A stretch of 29,106 nt of DNA from the NCBI GenBank assembly GCA_025966435.1, contig JAICRQ010000001.1:1-29106 (forward strand), in the 5' to 3' direction. Positions 1 through 6,982 of this stretch are shown in pieces. The first letter of the stretch is position 1. Every line of letters starts with the position of its first letter. A program made the position numbers and the translations under genes. The DNA is from Anaerolineales bacterium. GTDB taxonomy: Bacteria > Chloroflexota > Anaerolineae > Anaerolineales > Villigracilaceae. The notes under the pieces are model-generated. The model was not told the DNA's origin, made no database searches, and saw only the letters and a program-made list of their open reading frames with translations.

Positions 1-221
1 ACGTCCGCGAATAAAACGGTCACCAGTTTCCGGCGCGCTTGATTCGCCGCATCCTGTTGATTCTGTTGGATCGCCTGTCGTTCGAACTCTGTTAATTGAT
101 CGCGTAAGACACCGAGGGTTGTTTCCACTACATCATCCCCCAGGACCGAGCGCATATTTTCCTGCGCTTCGATAGCTTTTTTGAGGTCGGCGATTCGCTC
201 TTGCAGGGGTTTTGCGCTCAT
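1..221 (-). CDS. N-terminus of a class III adenylate/guanylate cyclase-type protein (partial)
   Basis: The first 73 codons of a minus-strand gene running off the left edge. Residues 1-60 are charged and heptad-like (LQERIADLKKAIEAQ, then a Gln-rich stretch), suggesting a coiled coil. At residues 64-73 comes RKLVTVLFAD, the opening strand of the class III nucleotidyl cyclase catalytic domain; the Asp of FAD is normally the first metal-binding residue. In Chloroflexota this arrangement usually begins a large protein in which the cyclase domain is followed by an AAA ATPase and TPR repeats; that part is outside the window. The start is the ATG at 219-221. No strong ribosome binding site is visible. 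Family assignment rests on a short motif, so activity cannot be judged. Confidence 0.7.
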   Translation of the reverse strand, partial: MSAKPLQERIADLKKAIEAQENMRSVLGDDVVETTLGVLRDQLTEFERQAIQQNQQDAANQARRKLVTVLFAD

Positions 222-337
222 AGAATGCACAGATTATAAATTGAATTATTCGCGTTCTCGATGTTTGTAACCAACTCACTATGAGACTCTTTGGTTATGT
301 TTTGATAGCCTTCTAAAAATCTAAATTAGAATTTTCT

Positions 338-416
338 GTACACGGACTCCACGGAGGAAATGGACTTTTCCGTGTTTTCACGGAGCAAGCTGTGATGTCC
401 GTACTTGTCCGTGTAC
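338..416. repeat. Nested inverted repeat (intergenic palindromic element)
   Basis: Outer arms gtacacggac (338-347) and gtccgtgtac (407-416) are perfect reverse complements. Inside them is a second hairpin, tccgtg (369-374), loop tttt, cacgga (379-384). The words tccgtg/cacgga recur several times in the 79 bp. This resembles REP-like or MITE-like intergenic repeats; no transposase is present. Copy number elsewhere is unknown. Confidence 0.55.
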
Positions 417-471
417 CAAAAGGTACTGTCAAATAACTTTGAGAAGACCATCATGATATTTTAAGGTGCTC

Positions 472-500
472 TTGCCCTTAACATGATTGCCTGTTTTAAT
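472..500 (+). promoter_or_regulatory. Candidate sigma-70 promoter for the SDR gene
   Basis: TTGCCC at 472-477 and TTTAAT at 495-500 are separated by 17 bp. The predicted transcript would begin near 507 and carry a 35-nt leader with AAGGAG at 531-536. Matches to consensus are moderate. Confidence 0.35.
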
Positions 501-541
501 CGACTGCTCAATCATTTGTATCATCATCAAAAGGAGTTGAT

Positions 542-1381
542 ATGGTCGATCTGAAAGGAAAGGTTGCTGTGGTCACCGGGGCAAGTCGTGGAGTTGGAAA
601 AGGGATCGCGTTGGGATTGGGTGAAGCTGGTTCGACTGTGTATGTCACAGGGCGAACAACCCAGGAAGGTACGGATGTTGAAAAATTGGGAGGGACAGTT
701 TTGGGGACAGCAGAGGAAGTCACATCTCTGGGAGGCAAAGGCATCGCCGTCGCTTGTGACCACAGCGATGATGCACAGACGGCAAAACTCTTCCAGCGTG
801 TGAAAGAAGAGCATGGACGACTGGATGTCCTGGTGAACAACGCCTGGGGCGGCTACGAACGGATGGAACACGACGGTGAATTTACCTGGCTCAAACCGTT
901 CTGGGAACAACCCTTCTGGCGCTGGGACGCGATGTTCCATGGTGGCGCGCGCGCGGCGTTCGTGGCAAGTGCTTACGCTGCGCGACTGATGATTGAGCAG
1001 CAAGGGGGGCTGATCGTGAATATTTCGTTTTGGGCAGCACAGAAATACCTGGCAAATGTGCCTTATGGAGCCGCTAAAGCTGCCGTAGACAAAATGACTG
1101 CAGACATGGCGCACGAAGCGGAAAAGTTCAATATCACTGTGATCTCGCTCTACCCCGGGCTGGTGCGAACGGAGAGTGTGATGCGGGCTGCCGAGTATTT
1201 CGACATGAGTAACTCCGAGTCGCCGCAGTTTACGGGGCGGGTCATCGCCGCTCTGGCAGCGGACCCGGATATCCTGAAAAAGAGCGGCAAGGTGCTCGTC
1301 GTAGCACGAGAGGCATTGGAGTACGGCATCCAGGATATTGATGGGAAACAACCCAGACCGGTCACATTGGAAGAGGCTTAA
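542..1381 (+). CDS. Short-chain dehydrogenase/reductase (SDR) family oxidoreductase
   Basis: A 279-residue classical SDR. The Rossmann cofactor motif TGASRGVGKG is at residues 12-21, the NN(A)WGG stretch corresponding to the NNAG motif is at 99-104, Ser162 sits where the catalytic serine is expected, and Tyr175/Lys179 form the YxxxK pair. The Trp-rich segment at 116-128 and the overall pattern resemble the DHRS1-like group of SDRs; the substrate cannot be told from sequence. The start is supported by AAGGAG at 531-536, five bases upstream of the ATG. The gene stands alone between a candidate promoter and a good terminator (1387-1425), so it is probably monocistronic. NAD(P)H-dependent carbonyl reduction is expected from the family; cofactor preference is not assigned. 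Confidence 0.9.
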   Translation: MVDLKGKVAVVTGASRGVGKGIALGLGEAGSTVYVTGRTTQEGTDVEKLGGTVLGTAEEVTSLGGKGIAVACDHSDDAQTAKLFQRVKEEHGRLDVLVNNAWGGYERMEHDGEFTWLKPFWEQPFWRWDAMFHGGARAAFVASAYAARLMIEQQGGLIVNISFWAAQKYLANVPYGAAKAAVDKMTADMAHEAEKFNITVISLYPGLVRTESVMRAAEYFDMSNSESPQFTGRVIAALAADPDILKKSGKVLVVAREALEYGIQDIDGKQPRPVTLEEA

Positions 1382-1386
1382 GATAA

Positions 1387-1425
1387 AGCGGCTGTCATTT
1401 GCAAGTTGTGACAGTCGCTTTTTTT
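1387..1425 (+). terminator. Rho-independent terminator after the SDR gene
   Basis: An 11-bp stem (1387-1397 with 1409-1419, one G-U pair) and an 11-nt loop, followed at once by a run of seven T (1419-1425). It lies 6 bp after the SDR stop codon. Confidence 0.85.
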
Positions 1426-1514
1426 GTTAATGGCTATAATAATTACACAAATCTCCCAATCTCTATTCTCTTCTCTCTAATCTCTTTTTCTCAATCTCTA
1501 CCCACGGAGTTCCC

Positions 1515-2702
1515 ATGTCTAAACTCGATTGGCTCACACAGGAAATCGACGGTCTGAAAGAACAGGGCTTGTACAACCGCATTCGCACGATTGGCTCGGC
1601 GCAGGGTGCCTGGCTGACCGTTGATGGCAAGAATGTGCTGAACTTCTGCTCGAACAATTATCTCGGGCTGGCGAACCATCCGAAGATCGTCGAAGCTGCT
1701 AAGGAAGCCACGAAGAAGTACGGCGTGGGTCCTGCCGCGGTACGCTCGATCGCGGGGACGATGGATTTACACGTCCAGCTCGAAGAACGCCTGGCGAAGT
1801 TCAAAGGCGCGGAAGATGTGATCACCTTCCAATCAGGATTCACTGCTAACCTGGGAACGATTTCTGCTCTGGTTGGCAAAGAGGATGTGGTCTTTTCAGA
1901 TCGTCTCAATCACGCGTCCATTATTGATGGGTGCCGGCTCTCGGGGGCGAAAATAATACCCTACGAACATAACGACCCAGGCGCGCTGGAGGATGCAATC
2001 AAGGATAACCTGTCTAAGTATCGCCGCGCGCTGATCGTCACGGACGGCGTCTTTAGTATGGACGGTGACATCGCACCCCTCCCGGACCTGTACGAAGTCG
2101 CGGAAAAATACGATATTCTTTTCATGGTAGACGACGCGCACGGCGAAGGTGTGCTTGGCAAGGGCGGGCGCGGCATCGTAGATCACTTTGGCTTACACGG
2201 TAAAGTGGATATTGAGATCGGCACGATGTCCAAAGCGTTCGGCGTCGTAGGCGGAATCGTCGCGGGCGATAAGATCATTATCGAGTGGCTGCGCCAGCGC
2301 GGACGACCTTTCCTGTTCTCGTCTGCCGTGACTGCACCCGACGCGGCAGCCTGTCTCGCGGCAGTGGATTTGCTCGAAGAGTCTACAGAGTTGGTCGATA
2401 AGCTCTGGGCAAACGCGAAATACTTTAAGTCCGAAATGAAGAAACTTGGCTTCGATACCGGCGTCAGCGAAACACCTATCACACCCGTGATGCTCGGCGA
2501 AGCGCCTCTGGCGCAACAGTTCAGCCGCGAACTTTTCGAAGAGGGAGTCTTTGCCATGGCAATTGGGTACCCAACCGTGGCAAAGGGGAAAGCGCGCATC
2601 CGCGTCATGATCTCCGCCGCACATGATAACGACGACCTTGGAAAGGGATTAGATGCGTTTGAGAAAGTGGGGAAAAGATTGGGAGTAATTAGTAATTGGT
2701 AA
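1515..2702 (+). CDS. kbl: Glycine C-acetyltransferase (KBL) / AONS-family PLP acyltransferase
   Basis: A 395-residue alpha-oxoamine synthase, the usual length for this family. Features visible: [14 protein letters not shown] at 43-56, SGF near 107-109, the cofactor-stacking region at NHASIIDG (132-139), [11 protein letters not shown] at 205-215 with the PLP-ring aspartate and adjacent His209, and the Schiff-base lysine Lys240 in TMSKAFG. It would condense an acyl-CoA with an amino acid and release CO2 and CoA. KBL (acetyl-CoA plus glycine to 2-amino-3-ketobutyrate, in threonine breakdown) is the likeliest member. 8-Amino-7-oxononanoate synthase is the main alternative, but there is no biotin gene nearby, nor a threonine dehydrogenase. 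GGAG at 1506-1509 supports the start. The last codons run into a short direct repeat (taattggt), so the C-terminal few residues may be repeat-derived. Confidence 0.88.
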   Translation: MSKLDWLTQEIDGLKEQGLYNRIRTIGSAQGAWLTVDGKNVLNFCSNNYLGLANHPKIVEAAKEATKKYGVGPAAVRSIAGTMDLHVQLEERLAKFKGAEDVITFQSGFTANLGTISALVGKEDVVFSDRLNHASIIDGCRLSGAKIIPYEHNDPGALEDAIKDNLSKYRRALIVTDGVFSMDGDIAPLPDLYEVAEKYDILFMVDDAHGEGVLGKGGRGIVDHFGLHGKVDIEIGTMSKAFGVVGGIVAGDKIIIEWLRQRGRPFLFSSAVTAPDAAACLAAVDLLEESTELVDKLWANAKYFKSEMKKLGFDTGVSETPITPVMLGEAPLAQQFSRELFEEGVFAMAIGYPTVAKGKARIRVMISAAHDNDDLGKGLDAFEKVGKRLGVISNW

Positions 2703-2746
2703 GTGGTAATTGGTGACGGGAATGATTTCTCTGCGCTCCTGAATAC

Positions 2747-2778
2747 AAAACTCCGAGTCATCAATGACTCGGAGTTTT
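2747..2778. terminator. Bidirectional rho-independent terminator between kbl and the protease
   Basis: A perfect 14-bp stem (aaaactccgagtca, 2747-2760, with tgactcggagtttt, 2765-2778) and a 4-nt loop. The flanking A and T runs make it work on both strands, serving the convergent genes ending at 2702 and 2809. Confidence 0.85.
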
Positions 2779-2808
2779 ACGTGTATACCTGTCTACAGGT
2801 TTGCCGAT

Positions 2809-3975
2809 TTACCTCGCATACGCATCTAAAAATTCATCCCAGCCTGTTTGCAGGGCGAAATCAAGTCCTCGATAATACGTGTAATCTGAGTCCTTTTGCG
2901 TGGCTCGCGAGATGTGATAGATCGTAATTCCATGCACATCCGCATAGGCGTTGACATGACGTTCATGCAGCACTACTGCATCGACCGCATTCATCACCGC
3001 CTGGCTCCTGGTTTTGATATTCGTATCTGCCACATTACGATGAACCTCAAACGCCATATCATACAGGTCTTTATCCATCGGCGCCTGCCAGAAGGAGCGC
3101 GTGGCGCCAAAGGCGCGGTCATACTTTTTGCGGTGTGCACCCAACCCATTATTCAGGGCAACTGACCATTGATCCACCGCATTGAGCAAGGCATCGAAGC
3201 GGCTGTCCACCGCCACCGCAGACCAGGTCTTATCGCTGATCGCGCTCTGGCTGCTGGCAATCGCCACCTGATCGGCTGTCATGTTCGGGTTAGCGGCTAA
3301 TTGTGCAAGGATGAGATCATATTGAAGGCCTTCGCCCCCAACCCACTCCTGAGAATGAGCCACGGCAGTCGCATGCCTGTGCCAGAGCAGCTGCACTTCA
3401 ATCGAAGCCATATTGCAGCCGTCAAACCCCACCATATCAATAAATCCAAGCGAAGGCAGAGCGGCTTCGACCTCCTCCATATCGAGCGTATCGTTGTCGG
3501 TATCATCCTGCATCACAAAGTCGGGATGCCAGTTCCAGCCATGCCCCCAGAAGTACAGTGCATAATGATCCGCGGGATAGTTGGCTTTCGTCCAGGTGAC
3601 GAAGTCAATCAATGTCTGTTTGTCTCCGAAGTTGCGCTCGCCCCAGTCAGCGACTGCGTTCTCGGGGGAGGCAGTCATCCCCTGCGTCACATGGAAGAGC
3701 TTGGTCGTCTGCCAGTCTCCATAGCTTGTATCGTACCCCGGTCCGCGATCGGCAAGGGCCACAACCTGCACATTCGCACTTGAGCCTGTCGGTGCAAGCT
3801 CCGTTTCAATGTCACTTACGACATAATCTTCCAGATTGTTGTCGCCAGAGATATATACCATTACGGTCCACTTTGCTCGTTGAGTCGGCGGTGCAGCGTG
3901 AGTATTTCCTGCCAGTGTCGCCAGAATAATCGAGACCGTTAACAGTGAAAGTGCGATTTTTATCTTTCGCATCAT
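2809..3975 (-). CDS. Secreted clostripain-family cysteine peptidase (C11)
   Basis: A 388-residue protein with an N-terminal signal peptide: basic MMRKIK, hydrophobic stretch about 7-22, likely cleavage near THA-A at 25-28. The mature domain opens with WTVMVYISGDNNLED (36-50), the typical start of clostripain-related peptidases. The catalytic dyad is His145 in FWGHGWNW and Cys187 in FDGCNMAS. Members of this family are Arg-specific or related caspase-fold proteases acting outside the cell; the specificity here is not known. The ATG at 3973-3975 is preceded by AAAGGAG (complement of 3978-3984); a second ATG follows directly. It has its own candidate promoter at 4027-4055 and a terminator after the stop, so it is probably transcribed alone. 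Confidence 0.87.
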   Translation of the reverse strand: MMRKIKIALSLLTVSIILATLAGNTHAAPPTQRAKWTVMVYISGDNNLEDYVVSDIETELAPTGSSANVQVVALADRGPGYDTSYGDWQTTKLFHVTQGMTASPENAVADWGERNFGDKQTLIDFVTWTKANYPADHYALYFWGHGWNWHPDFVMQDDTDNDTLDMEEVEAALPSLGFIDMVGFDGCNMASIEVQLLWHRHATAVAHSQEWVGGEGLQYDLILAQLAANPNMTADQVAIASSQSAISDKTWSAVAVDSRFDALLNAVDQWSVALNNGLGAHRKKYDRAFGATRSFWQAPMDKDLYDMAFEVHRNVADTNIKTRSQAVMNAVDAVVLHERHVNAYADVHGITIYHISRATQKDSDYTYYRGLDFALQTGWDEFLDAYAR

Positions 3976-4026
3976 GTCTCCTTTAATAAAAAATACGCAA
4001 CGAATATCACTAACTTTCTTTAAAAG

Positions 4027-4055
4027 AGTTTAGCACAGGTAGAGGGTGTATTCAA
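4027..4055 (-). promoter_or_regulatory. Candidate promoter for the clostripain-like protease
   Basis: On the minus strand, TTGAAT (4055-4050) and TAAACT (4032-4027) lie 17 bp apart, predicting a leader of about 45 nt before the ATG at 3975. Both boxes are close to the sigma-70 consensus. Confidence 0.5.
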
Positions 4056-4088
4056 GCGTTACTTTTGTTCTTGACTACCTTATATTCC

Positions 4089-4132
4089 TTGACAAAAATA
4101 AATAAACGCTGTATATTTACAGTGTAAATATA
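4089..4132 (+). promoter_or_regulatory. tetR promoter with overlapping palindromic operator
   Basis: TTGACA (4089-4094), a 17-bp spacer and TATATT (4112-4117) form a near-consensus promoter. The -10 box starts a 21-bp palindrome, 4112-4132: arms tatatttac and gtaaatata around agt. Its core ttacagtgtaa has the form of many TetR-family operators. Binding there would block the promoter, so the adjacent TetR gene is probably autorepressed together with the two genes behind it. Confidence 0.8.
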
Positions 4133-4145
4133 ATGGAGATACAGT

Positions 4146-4835
4146 ATGGTTAGACCCATCAAAAAGAAACAAATTCCCAATTTACAGGATGCCATCAAGG
4201 AAGCTGCCTGGAAGCAGATCACCGAGTTTGGCGCCCCTGCCCTTTCGCTGCGAGCAATTGCACGAGAATTGAAGATCACGGCGCCTGCGATCTACAACTA
4301 TTTCCCGGACCGGGATGCGCTTGTGACCGCGCTCATCATCGATGCGTACACCTCGTTTGGCGATTGGCAGATCGAAGCGCGTGATTCCGCTTCCAGCGAT
4401 GACCTCCACAACAAGCTGGAAGCCATCGGGCTGGCGTATCGAAACTGGGCACTTACCTATCCACAGCGGTACCAGTTGATCTTTGGAACTCCCATCCCTG
4501 GATACACTGCTCACCGAGAAAAGGTGTTTCCCTCCTCGGCACGCTCGATCAGTGCCTTGTTCAACGTCGTGGAAGAATTTTACGCAGCAGGGAAATTGAA
4601 CATTGATGCAGTACCTGCAGTCAGCGAAACATATAAAACCCACTATGAACGGTGGAGGACGTATTTCAGTGAAATAAATCCCTTATCTGTATTTGTTGCC
4701 ATGATCATCTGGGCGCGCGTGCATGGTATCGTCTCCTTAGAGATTCAAGGGAACCTGCCTTCTTTTGGAAAAAAGGGGGACGCCTTGTATCTCTTTGAGT
4801 TGAATTCAATCAGCCGCCAGTTTATCAAGGAGTAA
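4146..4835 (+). CDS. TetR/AcrR family transcriptional regulator (WHG-type C-terminal domain)
   Basis: A 229-residue TetR-family repressor. The N-terminal helix-turn-helix lies at about 12-60, with LSLRAIARELKITAPAIYNYFPDRDAL giving the recognition helix (AIYNYF). The C-terminal part (about 85-205), including NWALTYPQRYQLIFGTPIPGY, matches the WHG ligand-binding domain of this family. Its ligand is unknown. The start has GGAG at 4135-4138. It is the first gene of a three-gene operon: the DUF4188 gene begins 4 bp after its stop codon, and the DUF2214 gene follows 37 bp further on. The perfect palindrome overlapping its promoter makes autoregulation likely (inferred). Confidence 0.92.
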   Translation: MVRPIKKKQIPNLQDAIKEAAWKQITEFGAPALSLRAIARELKITAPAIYNYFPDRDALVTALIIDAYTSFGDWQIEARDSASSDDLHNKLEAIGLAYRNWALTYPQRYQLIFGTPIPGYTAHREKVFPSSARSISALFNVVEEFYAAGKLNIDAVPAVSETYKTHYERWRTYFSEINPLSVFVAMIIWARVHGIVSLEIQGNLPSFGKKGDALYLFELNSISRQFIKE

Positions 4836-4839
4836 GCTC

Positions 4840-5346
4840 ATGAACAAAATCTTTAACGGTCGTTACACGGCGAAAACCGACCAACCCTTTGTCGTCTTCC
4901 TGATCGGGATGCGCATCAATACGTGGTGGCGCTTCGACAAATGGTTCCCTGTCGCTTCGGCAATGGGTCCGATGCTGCAAACCTTATTTACAAATCCCGA
5001 AAAGGGATTCCTGCACGCGGAATTCTTCTGGAACTTTAGCGGACCCGTACTGATCCAGTACTGGCGTTCGTTTGAAGACCTGGAACGTTTTGCCCGTAAC
5101 CCTTCCGATCCTCACCTCGGGGCGTGGAAGAAGTTTAACCAGGCGGTCGGCGCGGATGGCAGTGTGGGCATCTGGCATGAAACCTACACGGTCAACCCCG
5201 ATCAATTCGAGAGTGTCTATAGCAATATGCCCCGCTTCGGTCTCGCCGCGGCAATGGATCATGTAGAAGCTGTAGGACGCCGCTACACGGCTCGCACGCG
5301 GCTGGATGCAAACAAAACCGGCGAACTCGCAGTAGAATCAAAGTAA
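4840..5346 (+). CDS. DUF4188 / monooxygenase-like family protein
   Basis: A 168-residue soluble protein. FVVFLIGMRINTWWRFDKWFPVA near the N-terminus, FHAEFFW-like and LIQYWRSFEDLERFARNP in the middle, and the length fit the DUF4188 family, often annotated as monooxygenase-like because of a predicted dimeric alpha/beta-barrel fold. No cofactor-binding motif is evident and no reaction can be assigned. The start has AAGGAG overlapping the end of the tetR gene, which suggests translational coupling. It lies between the TetR repressor and a DUF2214 membrane protein under the same operator, so it probably responds to the same signal. Confidence 0.8.
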   Translation: MNKIFNGRYTAKTDQPFVVFLIGMRINTWWRFDKWFPVASAMGPMLQTLFTNPEKGFLHAEFFWNFSGPVLIQYWRSFEDLERFARNPSDPHLGAWKKFNQAVGADGSVGIWHETYTVNPDQFESVYSNMPRFGLAAAMDHVEAVGRRYTARTRLDANKTGELAVESK

Positions 5347-5383
5347 AGAAGTACACAGATAAGCATTTGATAGGAGAAAACCT

Positions 5384-5839
5384 ATGATTACAACAGCATT
5401 GATGGCGTTTCTTCATCATCTATTGGCATTCGCTCTGACGGCGTGTCTCGTGTATGAGTTCATCGCCTACCGCAGGAACATGGGTATCGCAGAGATCCGG
5501 CGTATGCAGCGGGTTGACCTCGCTTATGGAATCTCTGCCGGCTTATTGCTCCTCGTCGGGCTGTTACGCGTGTTTTTCTTCGAAAAAGGCGTCAACTTTT
5601 ACATGAATAATCCCTTCTTCTGGGTGAAAATGGTTGCCTTCCTGGTTGTGGGATTATTGTCGATTGACCCAACGATTCGATATATCCGTTGGAACCGGAC
5701 CCTTCAGCAGAACGCGGTCCCCGAAATTTCAGAGCCGGAATATAAGCGGACGCGTACCCTGCTCTGGCTGGAATTGATCGGGATTGCGGTGATTTTGCTC
5801 GCGGCGCCCATGATGGCACGCGGAATTGGAATGAACTAA
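5384..5839 (+). CDS. DUF2214 family membrane protein
   Basis: A 151-residue integral membrane protein with four predicted hydrophobic segments, about residues 5-27, 47-66, 78-95 and 127-145. The sequence pattern (FLHHLLAFAL, QRVDLAYGISAGLLLLVGLLRVFFFEKG, NPFFWVKM) matches the DUF2214 family, whose function is not known. AGGAG precedes the ATG. It is the last gene of the tetR operon and is followed by a terminator at 5861-5892. Pairing with a DUF4188 protein and a TetR regulator suggests a small stress- or compound-inducible unit; this is inference. Confidence 0.82.
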   Translation: MITTALMAFLHHLLAFALTACLVYEFIAYRRNMGIAEIRRMQRVDLAYGISAGLLLLVGLLRVFFFEKGVNFYMNNPFFWVKMVAFLVVGLLSIDPTIRYIRWNRTLQQNAVPEISEPEYKRTRTLLWLELIGIAVILLAAPMMARGIGMN

Positions 5840-5860
5840 GCAACTACCATATTACCTGCA

Positions 5861-5892
5861 GGGACAGGCTTGCGCCTGTTCCCTTTTATTTA
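5861..5892 (+). terminator. Terminator of the tetR-DUF4188-DUF2214 operon
   Basis: Stem gggacaggc (5861-5869) with gcctgt plus ccc (5874-5883, one bulged T), loop of four, followed by ttttattt. Confidence 0.75.
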
Positions 5893-5909
5893 ATAGTGAC
5901 TTTCGCCTA

Positions 5910-5944
5910 TTCCCAACTTGCCTGCCTGCAAGTATCATGTTCCC
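5910..5944 (+). promoter_or_regulatory. Candidate leaderless promoter of the CDF transporter gene
   Basis: TTCCCA (5910-5915), a 17-bp spacer, then TATCAT (5933-5938), ending 6 nt before the ATG at 5945. No ribosome binding site lies upstream. Transcription would begin at or next to the start codon. Confidence 0.45.
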
Positions 5945-6883
5945 ATGCCGCACAAGCAAGCCGAACATACAGATTTGATGCAAAACCGCTCCTCCCTCAC
6001 AAGGTTTGCGTGGTTATCGATCGGCGCGGCAATCTCAACGATGACGCTCAAAGCCGCTGCATTTTATCTGACGGGTTCGGTGGGGCTGCTGTCAGATGCG
6101 ATCGAATCACTGGTCAACCTGGCAAGTGCGATCCTGGCATTAAGCATGTTGATTATTGCGGCTCGCCCTGCAGATGAGAGCCATGTGTACGGTCACAGCA
6201 AAGCGGAATATTTCGCCAGTGCTACGGAAGGACTCCTGATTTTGGGCGCAGCCGCCGGGATTATCAGCGCGGCGCTGACACGCCTGATTCAGCCGCGTGG
6301 CATCGAGCAATTAGGGCTTGGGCTGGCTGTTTCGGTCGCAGCTTCTGCCATCAACTTCATCGTGGCACGTGTGTTGCTGCGGGAGGGTCATGCAAGAGGC
6401 TCGATTACCCTCGAGGCAGATGCACACCACCTCATGACCGATGTGTGGACCTCGGTGGGCGTGATCGGCGGGGTAGGCATTGCGGGATTCACAGGCTGGA
6501 CGATCCTCGATCCCCTTGTTGCAATTTTCGTGGCTCTGAATATCATCTGGACCGGCGTTCGGTTGGTGAGCCGGTCTGTCTCCGGTCTCATGGATGCCGC
6601 GCTGCCTGCTGCCGAGCAAAATCTGATACAAGAAGTTATGGAGAAATATCGCCAGAAGGGTGTGACCTTTCATGCCTTGCGTACCCGCCAGGCGGCTGCG
6701 CGGCGCTTCATCTCTGTGCATATCCTGGTTCCCGGCGAATGGACCGTCCATGACGCGCATCACGTCGCCGAGGATTTTGAGGCAGATATCCGCGAGGCGC
6801 TGGGGAGTGTGGTCACTGTGTTTACCCACATCGAACCTGTGGAAGATGAACTTTCCATGGAAGATATATTTTTAGATCGATAA
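5945..6883 (+). CDS. Cation diffusion facilitator (CDF) family metal transporter
   Basis: A 312-residue CDF protein: six membrane segments at about 23-245, then a cytoplasmic dimerisation domain (about 223-300, with HALRTRQAAARRFISVHILVP). It exports divalent metal ions from the cytoplasm by proton exchange. In membrane segment 5, His162 and Asp166 (HHLMTD) match two ligands of the central metal site. In segment 2 the matching positions read Glu54 and Asn58 (IESLVN), in place of the Asp/Asp or His/Asp of well-studied zinc and iron exporters, so metal preference is uncertain. The ATG at 5945 is preferred because of the promoter spacing; an in-frame TTG at 5918 would add nine residues. GlgA follows 99 bp downstream. 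Confidence 0.88.
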   Translation: MPHKQAEHTDLMQNRSSLTRFAWLSIGAAISTMTLKAAAFYLTGSVGLLSDAIESLVNLASAILALSMLIIAARPADESHVYGHSKAEYFASATEGLLILGAAAGIISAALTRLIQPRGIEQLGLGLAVSVAASAINFIVARVLLREGHARGSITLEADAHHLMTDVWTSVGVIGGVGIAGFTGWTILDPLVAIFVALNIIWTGVRLVSRSVSGLMDAALPAAEQNLIQEVMEKYRQKGVTFHALRTRQAAARRFISVHILVPGEWTVHDAHHVAEDFEADIREALGSVVTVFTHIEPVEDELSMEDIFLDR

Positions 6884-6982
6884 ACGCGTGACGCAACTTT
6901 CGCGTCCCACTGTGTTATTTCCCATGTAAGTTTCGTTGATCGTGCCCCCAGAGCTTTCACCTCACGGAGATTATAGGCTACC

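Larger units (their letters stand above)
222..541. other. Intergenic region between divergent genes
   Basis: A 320-bp gene-free stretch between the leftward cyclase and the rightward SDR gene. It is AT-rich on the left. It contains a nested inverted repeat (338-416), a candidate promoter for the SDR gene (472-500) and the SDR ribosome binding site (531-536). I see no credible small ORF in it. Confidence 0.6.

Noticed and set aside
527..1351. Long antisense open frame of 274 codons over the SDR gene
   Set aside because: It opposes a gene with full SDR motifs, a ribosome binding site and a terminator; its translation resembles no family and is rich in Cys, Arg and Phe, as shadow frames are.
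1435..1440. TATAAT as a kbl promoter
   Set aside because: The -10 match is perfect but at 16-18 bp upstream there is only the SDR terminator stem, with no -35 likeness; too little to list as a promoter.
2703..2927. Open frame directly after kbl on the plus strand
   Set aside because: It reads through the bidirectional terminator and the 3' end of the protease gene on the other strand and has no ribosome binding site.
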